Below are positions 47,572 through 56,565 of a stretch of 64,000 nt of DNA, piece after piece. The position numbers and the translations under genes were made by a program. The stretch is from positions 3,657,083 through 3,721,082 of the forward strand of contig NZ_AP018207.1 in NCBI RefSeq assembly GCF_002367995.1, written 5' to 3'. The notes beneath the pieces were generated by a model. The model was not told the origin of the DNA. It searched no databases and saw only the letters and a program-made list of their open reading frames with translations. The stretch comes from Calothrix brevissima NIES-22. GTDB lineage: Bacteria; Cyanobacteriota; Cyanobacteriia; Cyanobacteriales; Nostocaceae. Position 1 is the stretch's first letter, and each line of letters opens with the position of its first letter.

Positions 47572-48561
47572 CTATAATTTCGTTACCAAAGCAGCCATTT
47601 CTTCTTGAGTCAGGATTGGTGAAGAAAAAGCCGCTAAATTATTTGCTAAATGTTGGCGATTTCGAGTACCAACAACGACTACAGACACGGGTGTAAATTG
47701 CAAAACAAATTGAATTGCGATTTGAGCGATCGCTTCGTTTCCTTTTTGCTTAACCAGTTCTTGCAGTTTTTGAACAGTGTGATGCACCTTGATATCTTCA
47801 GTGACTTCCGGAAATAATTCGGGGTTTTGGATTATCTTAAACAGTTTCCCGGAAGCAAAAGCTTGTCTTGCAATTATCCCTACATTATCTTTTTCGAGCA
47901 AAGGGAATACTTGATCAACAGCACTTTGATTGAGTAAATTAATTTCTATTTGTAGTGAAGAACACCCAGGATAATTTAAACAAACTAATGCATCTTCTAC
48001 ATTGCGGCAAGCAATACCATAGTAGCGGATTTTACCTTGATATTTGAGTTTTTCTAATGTGTCAAATACCTCGCCGTTTCTAATCACCGATAGGGGAGGT
48101 TCATGCAATTGAAAAATATCTAAGTAATCAGTCTGCAATCTTTTTAAACTCGCTTCTACAGCACCGATCAAGTATGTATCAGAAAAATCCTGTCTTAATT
48201 GAGAAGACCTAGCTTGTAGAAGTGGCTGTTTTATGGGTTTGACTAAGCGGATAATTGGTTTGAGAAAAGGTTTAAGTTTTGCAATGATATTACCAGTATT
48301 TGATAAACAAAATCCGGCTTTGCTGGCATAAATTACGCGATCTCGTTGATTTTTAAAAGTTCTACCTACCAGCCTTTCGCTTTCTCCTTGACCATAAATA
48401 TCTGCAATATCGTAAAAATTAATCCCGCTATCAAGAGACTTTGACAAAGTTTTGATAATTTCCTGAGGACTTTGTTGATTAATCATTGAGCCAAAGTGTG
48501 ACCCTCCGATTCCCATTTCTGAAACTACAAGGTCGGTAGAGCCAAAGTTTCTATATTTCAT
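47572..48561 (-). CDS. Aldo/keto reductase
   Basis: This 329-residue (beta/alpha)8 NADPH-dependent reductase has the catalytic tetrad in DIADIYGQGESE (Asp, Tyr), VIYASKAGF (Lys) and LDIFQLHEPP (His), and the cofactor end VVVVGTRNRQHLANN. It is the first gene of a two-gene unit with the GMC oxidoreductase. The pair could interconvert a hydroxyl and a carbonyl on one molecule (inference). Confidence 0.93.
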   Translation of the reverse strand: MKYRNFGSTDLVVSEMGIGGSHFGSMINQQSPQEIIKTLSKSLDSGINFYDIADIYGQGESERLVGRTFKNQRDRVIYASKAGFCLSNTGNIIAKLKPFLKPIIRLVKPIKQPLLQARSSQLRQDFSDTYLIGAVEASLKRLQTDYLDIFQLHEPPLSVIRNGEVFDTLEKLKYQGKIRYYGIACRNVEDALVCLNYPGCSSLQIEINLLNQSAVDQVFPLLEKDNVGIIARQAFASGKLFKIIQNPELFPEVTEDIKVHHTVQKLQELVKQKGNEAIAQIAIQFVLQFTPVSVVVVGTRNRQHLANNLAAFSSPILTQEEMAALVTKL

Positions 48562-49326
48562 AATAATTCGTCATCCTCAGTGAAGATTTTGGGCAAATGT
48601 TTCATATTTAGCTTATATACTTAGCCTGGGTATCTTGCCCATCCTACAAAAGTTAGATAATGTTCTCGATGATAAAAATTAAGTAAAAACATAATCTCCA
48701 TACAAAAATTTAGTGTATTTATGATGAATGTCTTATTTTGTCAGGGTGGGTTCAGCCGGATAGTCTTTGGTTAGCAAGAATATTGGCGAACCCGCCCCTA
48801 CGGATCTCGAAATAAATGTGTTTATTTGGTTCCATAAGGAAGTTTGAGACTGAGTAACAGCACTTTTAAGCACTTTTAATTTATGAGTGAATTTTAAATT
48901 TTTACTTTTGCCTGATTCGGTCAACAGTTAACAGCCAAAAACTCTACATCTCAGATTTCACAAATCACTTGAGATTGCTATAGCAAGCAGCTATAAGCAA
49001 GCACAAAATTTTGTTTTTGCGGCTATAGATAATTTGATCTAAGTGCTAGCAAAAAACTAATATTTTTTAGGTAGATGGATTATAGCTCCATAATTATCGC
49101 TATTCATTATACGTTAGCGATGCAGACTTAATTATTGAATGACTTGTTCCACTGATAACAAGAATATTTACAAATAACTCAATGCTTTTTTAACATTGAG
49201 AGATAAAATCCTCAATCATAATCATAGATAATTTGGCATTTTTAATTCCTCATTATCTATAGATTATTAAATTTTTTACGTATCTACTTAAGCGATAACG
49301 AAAAAATTATAACATAAAACGTTTGT
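48562..49326. other. Intergenic region with repeat relic
   Basis: About 765 bases hold a decayed GTAGGGGCGGGTT-type repeat (48743-48801) and AT-rich DNA. I see no gene. Confidence 0.5.
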
Positions 49327-51471
49327 TTATGGCATGAGAAAGCTAAGATGTTCTCCATCCTGTGTGCGTAACTCATTCACTGTTCCTTGAAGTTTGAGTT
49401 CGCCTTTCTCTAGGAGAATCACCCAATCTGCCCGTTCAATCACTCTCGGACGATGGCTGATGATAATCGTCATTTTACCCTGACGGGAGAATAGTAATTT
49501 ATCCAACACCTCTGCTTCAGTTTGAGGATCTAGGGCACCGGTTGACTCATCTAAAATTAAAATTGGTGGTTCAGTAACAATACCTCTAGCAAGGGCTAAA
49601 CGTTGCCGTTGTCCCCCAGATAAATTTGCGCCAAATTCCCCCAGTACGGTTTGATATTTGTCAGGTAATTCGCTAATGAACTCATCAGCACCAGCAATTT
49701 GACAAGCCTTCACAATTTGTTCAAAGGTTGCTTGAGGATAGCTGAAGGAGAAATTTTCCAGAATTGACCGCTTCCAGAAATGCGCTTCTTGAGGTACTAA
49801 TACTATTTGTTGCCTGAGACTATCTAGGGACAGATCAGAATGATTATACATGCCAATGCGAATGTTGCCCGATTGCAGACTGTAAAGTCCCGCCAGCAGC
49901 TTCACTAAGGTACTTTTACCGCAACCAGACTTACCAATAAGCGCGATCGCTTTTCCGCCTGGAAGAGTCACAGAAAAATCTTTGAGTAAGTCGGTGCGTC
50001 CGGGGTGGTGAAAGTTAAGTTTTGTACAAACAATATCCACATCATCAGCAATGGTAGCCCAAGGTTTCTTTTCATCATTAGGGCTTTCTGCGGTAGCATC
50101 CAAAACTTCACTCAAGCGTTGAATGACCAATTGAGCAGTAATTAAATCATCCCCCAATCCGACTGTAAAATTGAGAAAGCCAATAAAATTGCTGCTCATG
50201 GAACTGAATGCTAGCAATTGACCAATGGTTAAGGAGCGATCGATCACTAAATAGCTGCCGATCCACAATAAGCTAACGCTGGTTAACCTGGAAAGAAAAT
50301 TGGTTAATGTCCTGCTGTAAATTGACAGTTTCATTGTGCTCCAATTGAGATGAGCTAACTGTCCAAAATTCTGCTGATATTCTTCTTGGGCTTGAGGAGT
50401 TGCTGGGGTGGTTTTCAAGACTTGAATACCACGAAATGTCTCGACTAAAAAACCCTGACTTTCACTTTTGAGTGCGATCGCTTCGCGAGTTTTGCGCCGT
50501 TGAGTTGGCATAAACAACAAATCAATGACGGTAATTACCAAAAAGCCCATAAAAGACACGCCGGTTAGCACCCAACTGTAAGAAAGCATAAAGCTTAGTG
50601 AAATCAGAGAAGTAAACAACTGGCTGGGCAGTTGTAAAACTACTTTCTGTACTAACGAATTCACCGTTCTGACATCAGAAAGGCGACTAGTTACTTCTCC
50701 ACTACGATGGGATTCAAAATAAGTCAGGGGTAAGTGTAATAACTTGTAGCCATACTCCATCTGTAGCCCAAGTTGCATCCTTTGCCCAAAATAGCCTAAT
50801 AAAAACGACTGCAAAACGCCAATTATATTACTAAATAGACTCAGGGCAATTACCCCCAGCGCCACAACTGTTAATAGTTGGGTATCACCTCGCACCAATA
50901 CATCATCAGTCAAGATTTGTGTGAGAAAGGGGGATGCTAAAGATAGTAAACCAATGGAAATATTCAGAGCGATCGCTTGTAACAAAATCCCGCGATAAGG
51001 AAACGCCCGTCTCACAAATCGCCCAAAACTACCAACTTTGTCAGATTCTTGGGCATAAAAGCGGTGTTCGTCGATTTGCAGCAGCAAAATGACACTATTA
51101 CGCCAACCTTGCAGCAATTCTTCCTTAGTCAGATAGCGCAACCCAATCGCCGGATCGCCAATAATATATTTCTTACCGCGCTTGCCATACAACACTACCC
51201 AGTGATAACCTTTCCAATGGATAATCGCTGGCAAAGGAAATTGCTCCATCTTTTCCAAAAAGTCTTGACCGACTTTCACACCTCTAGCATGAAATCCCAG
51301 GGCTTCACAGCCACGTTTCAAGCCTAGTAACGTTGTACCTGTTTGTATGGTGCCTACAGTTTCGCGAATGCGGCTGATAGTGAATCTGCGCCCGTAAAAC
51401 TGGGAGATCATTGCCAAGCAAGCAGCACCGCAGTCTTCTTGGCTATGTTGGCGGACATAGGGATATTTCAT
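49327..51471 (-). CDS. Peptidase-containing ABC transporter (C39, PCAT)
   Basis: This 714-residue protein cuts double-glycine leader peptides and exports the cargo. The N-terminal C39 peptidase has HSQEDCGAACLA with C14, GYHWVVLYG with H90 and IGDPAIG with D106. Six membrane helices follow at about 160-430. The ATPase has Walker A GKSGCGKST, signature LSGGQRQRLA and Walker B PILILDESTGALD. It is divergent from the precursor gene at 51805, whose leader has a matching GG site, and the HlyD adaptor at 53314 completes the export system. Confidence 0.96.
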   Translation of the reverse strand: MKYPYVRQHSQEDCGAACLAMISQFYGRRFTISRIRETVGTIQTGTTLLGLKRGCEALGFHARGVKVGQDFLEKMEQFPLPAIIHWKGYHWVVLYGKRGKKYIIGDPAIGLRYLTKEELLQGWRNSVILLLQIDEHRFYAQESDKVGSFGRFVRRAFPYRGILLQAIALNISIGLLSLASPFLTQILTDDVLVRGDTQLLTVVALGVIALSLFSNIIGVLQSFLLGYFGQRMQLGLQMEYGYKLLHLPLTYFESHRSGEVTSRLSDVRTVNSLVQKVVLQLPSQLFTSLISLSFMLSYSWVLTGVSFMGFLVITVIDLLFMPTQRRKTREAIALKSESQGFLVETFRGIQVLKTTPATPQAQEEYQQNFGQLAHLNWSTMKLSIYSRTLTNFLSRLTSVSLLWIGSYLVIDRSLTIGQLLAFSSMSSNFIGFLNFTVGLGDDLITAQLVIQRLSEVLDATAESPNDEKKPWATIADDVDIVCTKLNFHHPGRTDLLKDFSVTLPGGKAIALIGKSGCGKSTLVKLLAGLYSLQSGNIRIGMYNHSDLSLDSLRQQIVLVPQEAHFWKRSILENFSFSYPQATFEQIVKACQIAGADEFISELPDKYQTVLGEFGANLSGGQRQRLALARGIVTEPPILILDESTGALDPQTEAEVLDKLLFSRQGKMTIIISHRPRVIERADWVILLEKGELKLQGTVNELRTQDGEHLSFLMP

Positions 51472-51804
51472 TGGGGAGCAATTTTACAGGTTTCATTATT
51501 TCAGGGTTCCCCATAAACCACAGTTACTCACAAAAATACCTACAGCGATTCGTCAATCAGGAATATTATCGGCGGAAGTTTCATATAGTATATACTTAGT
51601 AAAGTATATAACCAATCAAAACCAAGTGGTATAAGATTTATTGATAACAAAGCCTAACTCTGTTCACAAAAAATTGATGATTTGCCCCCTGAGTGACTGA
51701 TTTTCTTTTTAGAAGCTTCATAGTAAATTCGTCAGTTGCACGGCTGAAGAACCAGAGTAAATAAACCATACTTTATTTATCAACACAAGTGCAGGTTTAA
51801 ACAC

Positions 51805-52017
51805 ATGCAAGCCATTAATGATATTTTAGGTTCTGAACTAGAAATTGGCGCTGAATTGACCGAAGCGCAAATGGAACTTCTCTCTGGTGGATGTGGTGGT
51901 CGTGGCGGTAAAGGTAAATCAAGAGGTAAAGGAAAAGGATCTTCATGTAAGTCGTCATCTTCTTCATCTAAATCTGGATGTAAAAAAACAACAACCGGAG
52001 GTGGAGGTCTTGAATAA
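51805..52017 (+). CDS. Double-glycine RiPP/bacteriocin-like precursor peptide
   Basis: This 70-residue peptide has a leader MQAINDILGSELEIGAELTE then AQMELLSGG, a classic GG cleavage motif (G28-G29). The predicted 41-residue core begins CGGRGGKGKSRGKGKGSS and has three Cys (30, 48, 59), ten Ser (six in a row, 50-55), three Thr, eight Lys, two Arg and a Gly4 run. It is highly basic. The transporter that could cut and export it is encoded divergently, and a strong terminator follows. No cyclodehydratase, lanthionine synthetase or radical SAM gene is in the window, so the modification, if any, is unknown. Confidence 0.88.
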   Translation: MQAINDILGSELEIGAELTEAQMELLSGGCGGRGGKGKSRGKGKGSSCKSSSSSSKSGCKKTTTGGGGLE

Positions 52018-52074
52018 TTCGAGTCAAAAATTTAAATCCTACTGAAATAGTTAATTAAGATAAAAAAATTCAAT

Positions 52075-52116
52075 TAGCCAGCAACTTGAGTTAATAAGTT
52101 GCTGGCTAGTTTTTTA
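52075..52116 (+). terminator. Terminator of the precursor gene
   Basis: TAGCCAGCAACTT pairs perfectly with AAGTTGCTGGCTA with an 8-base loop, followed by TTTTTT. Confidence 0.92.
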
Positions 52117-52175
52117 CTATTGGTAAATTATGGGTATCATCCCAAATATGCAAAAATGCCCTCATCCTCAAGCTA

Positions 52176-52244
52176 GTAGGTTGGGTCGAAGAATGAGACC
52201 CAACACTCAACTAATGTTGGGTTTCGTTCCTCAACCCAACCTAC
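52176..52244. repeat. GTAGGTTGGGT palindromic repeat, simple copy
   Basis: GTAGGTTGGGT and ACCCAACCTAC are inverted repeats, with inner ACCCAACA/TGTTGGGT. This is the uninterrupted version of the composite at 31611-31858. Confidence 0.85.
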
Positions 52245-52304
52245 ATCGGGAGCAACATTTTGAAAAAGTTTAAGTATGTGTAGTATTCAGGGAAAAATAT
52301 CGTT

Positions 52305-53195
52305 TCACACCGTTATCAATTGATTCAAATCATCTAATATTTCCAGCGCCGATTGATAGCGTGCTGTAACTTGATATTTTAACATTTTGTTGAGAATTAG
52401 GCTCAATTCATCGCTAACTTGAAGATGCGATCGCCAAAGTAATTCCTCTGTGGTAGAGTCGCGGGTAATTGTTTTGGGAGAGATACCCGTTAGTAAGTAA
52501 AAACAGGTAGTCCCAAGTGCAAATATATCGCTAGCAGGTACAGGTTGTTGAGCGTTTTCAGTGGGAACATAACCACGGGTGCCAACAAAGTCAGAATCTG
52601 GATCTTGTATGCTGAATGGATCTGGTAAAGATAGATCGACAGCTAATCCAAAATCAATTAACACTAGTTGGTTATCTCGCGTTCGATAAAGGATGTTATG
52701 AGGTTTAATATCTCGATGGATAACTTGATGCTCGTGGATATGTGCCAATACAGGCAAAAAATCTCTGAGCATTTGTTTAACATCAGTTTCAGTTAAGACA
52801 CCTAACTTTTCAACTGCCCGCCTTAAGGGAACTCCATGAATATATTCTTGAATCAGATACATTCCTTGGTCATCTTCAAAATAATCTACAAAGTAAGGTA
52901 GTTGAGGATGGTGGAGTTTTTGCAATAGCTTGGCTTCTTGCTGAAAACGGGCAAGCGCTCTTTCTATACTCTCAGACTCAGTATTTACAGGGTAGAACTG
53001 CTTAACTACACAATGAATTGGCTTAGGTTGGGCTTGATCGATGGCTAAAAATGCTGCGCCATAACTACCTTCTCCGAGCTGAAGCACAATATCAAACCGC
53101 TCGTGCAAAATCAGCAAAGAACCACAAGCTTGGCATTTTTCCGTAGCGCTTAAATTCTCCGGTTCTGGACAGTCTGGATTTAGGCAATACCTCAT
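52305..53195 (-). CDS. Ser/Thr protein kinase with N-terminal zinc ribbon
   Basis: This 296-residue kinase starts best at 53195 (MRYCLNPDCPEPENL). Residues 1-27 hold a CxxxxC...CxxCG zinc ribbon common in cyanobacterial kinases. The kinase core has the glycine loop LGEGSYGAAFLA, lysine CVVKQFY, HRDIKPHN, the DFGLAVD metal motif and the activation region VGTRGYVPTENA. No membrane helix is seen. It lies between the precursor and HlyD genes but on the opposite strand from both, so a link to the export locus is only positional. Confidence 0.93.
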   Translation of the reverse strand: MRYCLNPDCPEPENLSATEKCQACGSLLILHERFDIVLQLGEGSYGAAFLAIDQAQPKPIHCVVKQFYPVNTESESIERALARFQQEAKLLQKLHHPQLPYFVDYFEDDQGMYLIQEYIHGVPLRRAVEKLGVLTETDVKQMLRDFLPVLAHIHEHQVIHRDIKPHNILYRTRDNQLVLIDFGLAVDLSLPDPFSIQDPDSDFVGTRGYVPTENAQQPVPASDIFALGTTCFYLLTGISPKTITRDSTTEELLWRSHLQVSDELSLILNKMLKYQVTARYQSALEILDDLNQLITV

Positions 53196-53313
53196 AGGGC
53201 AATATTTACTTACAGTTTTGGTTATTATGCCCAAGGTGTGACTAACTTAACACTCAGCCGTGGGTTTTGGGCTGAATTTGGGAATTCTATTAAAGAGGAT
53301 TAACTAGCAGCTT

Positions 53314-54729
53314 ATGTTAAGTCACACCAGCCCAGACAATGCTTTATCTCCCAACGCACCTTTACCAACTGTTCCCAAAGGCTCTCCACCCACAGATCAG
53401 GGTATTGAAACAGAGAAACTCCAAACCGCCAAAATCAATGAATTTCTGCCCCCTTTAGGAATTTGGACAAAATTAAGTGGATTGTTCATGCTGGCTGGAT
53501 TTGGATCTGCTGTGGCATTAGCATCGATCGCGGAATACAATGTTGTGGTTAAAGCACCTGCGATTGTGCGTCCGGCTGGTGAGATACGTTTAGTACAAGC
53601 AGCAATGGAAGGGACTGTGAAGCAGATTACTGTGCAGGAAAATCAAGTTGTCCGCCAAGGCGATGCGATCGCAATATTAGAAGATTCTCAATTACAAACC
53701 AAAGCCAGTCAACTCAGAAGTAGCATTCAACAAAACCAGTTACAATTAGCTCAAATTGCCGCCGGGTTGGGAGCATTAGATACCAAAATTAATGCGGAAA
53801 CCACGGCAATGCAGCGCTCCATTACCTCTGCACAAGCTGAATTCAGCCGCAATCAGAGGGAATTTGAGAATTTGCAAGTTAGCACAGAAACGGAAGTTAA
53901 AGAGGCAAAAGCCGCTTTATCTCTAGCCCAAGATGAGTTAAACCGCTATCTTAATTTAGGAGAAACCGGTGCTGTGACTAAGTTGCAAATTAAAGAAAAG
54001 GAATCGGCAACACAAACGGCTCAAGCTCGCTTAGAACGAGCTACCTCTCAGCTTAATCCTAGTCGGGCTACAGTTGCACTAGCCCAAGAAAAAATTGCTT
54101 TAGCTCAGGCTCAAGGTAAGTCAGCTTTGGCTAGCTTACACCAAGAACGGGAAGGTTTGATACAGCAACAATTAACTATTAAAAGCCAAATTGATAAAGA
54201 CCAAAAAGACTTGAATCAGCTAGAGATTGATCGAGAAAAGGCAATTGTGCGATCGCCTTTAAGTGGAACTATTCTCAAGCTAGAATTGAGAAACCCCGGT
54301 CAAGTTGTGCATCCAGGAAATACTATTGCCCAAATTACGCCAAATCAGAATTCTTTATTGATTAAGGCTAGGGTAGCGGCTAGTGATGTTGCTAATGTCA
54401 AAATCTGCAAAGCCAGCCAAATTAAGAATTGTCAAGAAGGTAAGGTATTTTTGCGCATCTCTGCATATCCCTACACAGATTACAGTACATTAACAGGAGC
54501 AGTAACTGCGATCGCTCCTGATGCCATTACATCCCAAGGAGTTAATAGCGCAAACGATATTGCTCCCTATTATGAAGTAATTATTACGCCTGAAAAATTG
54601 TATTTAGAGCGAAATAACCAGCAGTACCCTATCCAAGCCGGGATGGAAGTTTCAGCAGAGATAGTTGCTCATAAGGAAACAGTACTGACATTTATTTTAA
54701 GAAAGGCGAGATTGTTGACTAAATTTTAA
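53314..54729 (+). CDS. HlyD-family membrane fusion protein
   Basis: This 471-residue periplasmic adaptor has a short cytoplasmic N-terminus, one membrane helix (LSGLFMLAGFGSAVALASIA), a lipoyl half-motif (VVKAPAIVRPAGEIRLVQAA), a long coiled coil (about 130-300) and the second half (VRSPLSGTILKLELRNPGQV). It connects an inner-membrane exporter to a TolC-like outer channel. The PCAT transporter nearby is the natural partner. The start ATG has a nearby GAGG. Confidence 0.94.
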   Translation: MLSHTSPDNALSPNAPLPTVPKGSPPTDQGIETEKLQTAKINEFLPPLGIWTKLSGLFMLAGFGSAVALASIAEYNVVVKAPAIVRPAGEIRLVQAAMEGTVKQITVQENQVVRQGDAIAILEDSQLQTKASQLRSSIQQNQLQLAQIAAGLGALDTKINAETTAMQRSITSAQAEFSRNQREFENLQVSTETEVKEAKAALSLAQDELNRYLNLGETGAVTKLQIKEKESATQTAQARLERATSQLNPSRATVALAQEKIALAQAQGKSALASLHQEREGLIQQQLTIKSQIDKDQKDLNQLEIDREKAIVRSPLSGTILKLELRNPGQVVHPGNTIAQITPNQNSLLIKARVAASDVANVKICKASQIKNCQEGKVFLRISAYPYTDYSTLTGAVTAIAPDAITSQGVNSANDIAPYYEVIITPEKLYLERNNQQYPIQAGMEVSAEIVAHKETVLTFILRKARLLTKF

Positions 54730-54765
54730 GTAAGTGGGCGTAATTAAAGATAACTGGCGGGGGTT

Positions 54766-54912
54766 GTCAATAGTCAATAGTCAATAGTCAATAGTCAATA
54801 GTCAATAGTCAATAGTCAATAGTCAATAGTCAATAGTCAATAGTCAATAGTCAATAGTCAATAGTCAATAGTCAATAGTCAATAGTCAATAGTCAATAGT
54901 CAATAGTCAATA
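54766..54912. repeat. 21 perfect GTCAATA heptamers
   Basis: A run of 147 bases is exactly 21 copies of GTCAATA with no mismatch. It is the longest perfect STRR array in the window and is likely unstable in length. Confidence 0.95.
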
Positions 54913-55252
54913 GTCATACAAGAATATGACAGATCGTAGGAGCATTGGGCATGGGGCATGGGGCAAAAGTCAAATAGAATTCTTAATGCGCGAATTTTGA
55001 ATTGTTTGTCTCCCTTGTCCCCCTTGTCTCCTTTCCCTAATTATTTTTTTCCCTCACAACTTCCTCAAATTTTTACCTTAACTTGAAATTACAGGCAACA
55101 TCAGGTGACTACCAAAAACCGCAAGGGATCGTACATCGTTGTATTGCTGATGAGGTTGGTGAACCTGCGCTAGCAGCAAAAATGACAATTTAGCAGTTAG
55201 TAAAGGTTTGCTGATTGCAAAAGATTAGTTACAGAATGTGCAGGAGCTAGCT

Positions 55253-55429
55253 ATGAAAACCCAACATTATTCTGAGTTTCAACCCAATGAACTCCTCATC
55301 AGTTTGGTGTTACTCCTGTTCATGTTGCTGGGAGGAACTGTTTGGTGGATTGGGGTAAGTAGAAAACCCGAACATTTTACACCGCGTACTGTTCCTTTGG
55401 AGATAGAGATATATCAGATGTTTGCTTAG
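55253..55429 (+). CDS. Small single-span membrane protein
   Basis: This 58-residue protein (MKTQHYSEFQPNELLISLVL) has one membrane helix (LLISLVLLLFMLLGGTVWWIGV) and a short soluble C-terminus. A GGAG lies 6 bases before ATG 55253; a GTG 15 bases earlier is also in frame. Not recognised. It sits between HlyD and another small gene. Confidence 0.6.
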   Translation: MKTQHYSEFQPNELLISLVLLLFMLLGGTVWWIGVSRKPEHFTPRTVPLEIEIYQMFA

Positions 55430-55485
55430 TTTGTTTACTAAGTCTAATTGCCTAGAAAATTTTCAAAGATTAAGGAGATAAATAT

Positions 55486-55665
55486 ATGTCTACCATCACT
55501 AAAGTTCGGCAAGCTATCCAAGCAATTGGCAACTTTTTTCAACAAATAATTCAATATATTTCCATTGCTGCCACTAGAGCTTTTAGTCCTAGTGATGATA
55601 ATTACCCAGCAACAGGACTACAACCATACGAAGGCGATCCTGCTATCAAAAGCAAAGATTATTAA
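55486..55665 (+). CDS. Small hypothetical protein
   Basis: This 59-residue protein (MSTITKVRQAIQAIGNFFQQ) has an amphipathic N-terminal helix and a polar tail (SPSDDNYPATGLQPYEGDP). It has an excellent ribosome site (TAAGGAGAT) and starts 57 bases after the previous stop. The tail looks conserved in kind (DDNYPATG.QP.EGDP), but I cannot assign a function. Confidence 0.6.
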   Translation: MSTITKVRQAIQAIGNFFQQIIQYISIAATRAFSPSDDNYPATGLQPYEGDPAIKSKDY

Positions 55666-55869
55666 ACTTTGGTGATTGAATTAAGAATAATGTTATGCAT
55701 TTAATAAATAAACTGCATCATCATAAAATTTACTAATTAACAGTAACGTGAGAAAAATGATGATGTAGTTGTGGTAGTACAAGGTAAAATATCTTGATTA
55801 ATTACAGTTTATTTATCGAACATAACATTAATTCTTTAATTCATTGCTCACCACAGGGAGGAGGGAGGG

Positions 55870-56277
55870 ATGAATACAATCAAAAAAATTAACGATGAAT
55901 TGGCGATCGCGGGACAAGTTGTCCCTGAAGAGTTAAAAAGCTTGGCACAACAGGGTTATAAGTCTGTATTGAACCTGCGATCGCCTGACGAACAAGGTTT
56001 TCAAGATGGCGAGCAACTTTATACTCAGTTGCTAGGATTGCACTACGCAAATCTACCGACAAAAAGCACAGAAATTAATCCGCAAATTGCGCTGAAAGTT
56101 CTACAAAAAATAGCGGAAATGCCCAAACCAGCATTGATTCATTGTGATAGTGCCGCAAGAGCGATCGCAATGGTTTTAATGTATATTTCTACTAAGCAAG
56201 GTATTTCTTTAGAAGCATCTTTTAAGCAAGCAGAAAATTTCGGTTTAATTGAAGATATGATGAGTGTGAAATCGTAA
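55870..56277 (+). CDS. Beta-lactamase-hydrolase-like phosphatase (CX4R)
   Basis: This 135-residue protein is the stand-alone phosphatase-like domain (DUF442/BLH type). It begins INDELAIAGQVVPEELKSLA, has SVLNLRSPDEQ and the active-site loop LIHCDSAARA with C92 and R97, the Cys-x4-Arg spacing used by this family instead of the usual CX5R. A very strong purine-rich ribosome site (GGGAGGAGGGAGGG) lies just upstream of the ATG. The substrate is unknown. Confidence 0.88.
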   Translation: MNTIKKINDELAIAGQVVPEELKSLAQQGYKSVLNLRSPDEQGFQDGEQLYTQLLGLHYANLPTKSTEINPQIALKVLQKIAEMPKPALIHCDSAARAIAMVLMYISTKQGISLEASFKQAENFGLIEDMMSVKS

Positions 56278-56565
56278 ATGAAGAAGGTAGAAGGCAGCAC
56301 TTCGACAAGCTCAGTGACCAGGCAGAGGGCAGAAGTTTAGGAAGTTAACGTAAAAATTTTTATGAAAATAAGGCAGATTTAGAAGGTAAGATACGCTGTT
56401 TAAAAACCGTGAGCGTAAAAATTATTGCTGGCGATCGCCTTTTTTAAATAAGTGCAAAAGCAAAAATAAATTTAATTTTAAACATCAATTCACAATAATC
56501 AAACAATTTCCCTTCTGCCCTCTGCCCTCTGCCTTCTCTTAAACCCAACACCGAATATTAAGATC
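56278..56565. repeat. Intergenic region with inverted GGCAGAGGGCAGA arms
   Basis: GAAGGCAGCAC ... CAGGCAGAGGGCAGAAG near 56287-56336 and CTTCTGCCCTCTGCCCTCTG near 56513-56535 form inverted arms, as in the element within the mgtE relic. The centre is AT-rich with no gene. Confidence 0.6.

Noticed and set aside
54766-54912. CRISPR array
   Set aside because: The heptamers are contiguous, with no spacers, and no cas gene is present.
55081-55240. A gene relic reading GDYQKPQGIVHRCIADEVGE before the small membrane protein gene
   Set aside because: The frame is short, has no start, and I cannot match it to a family.
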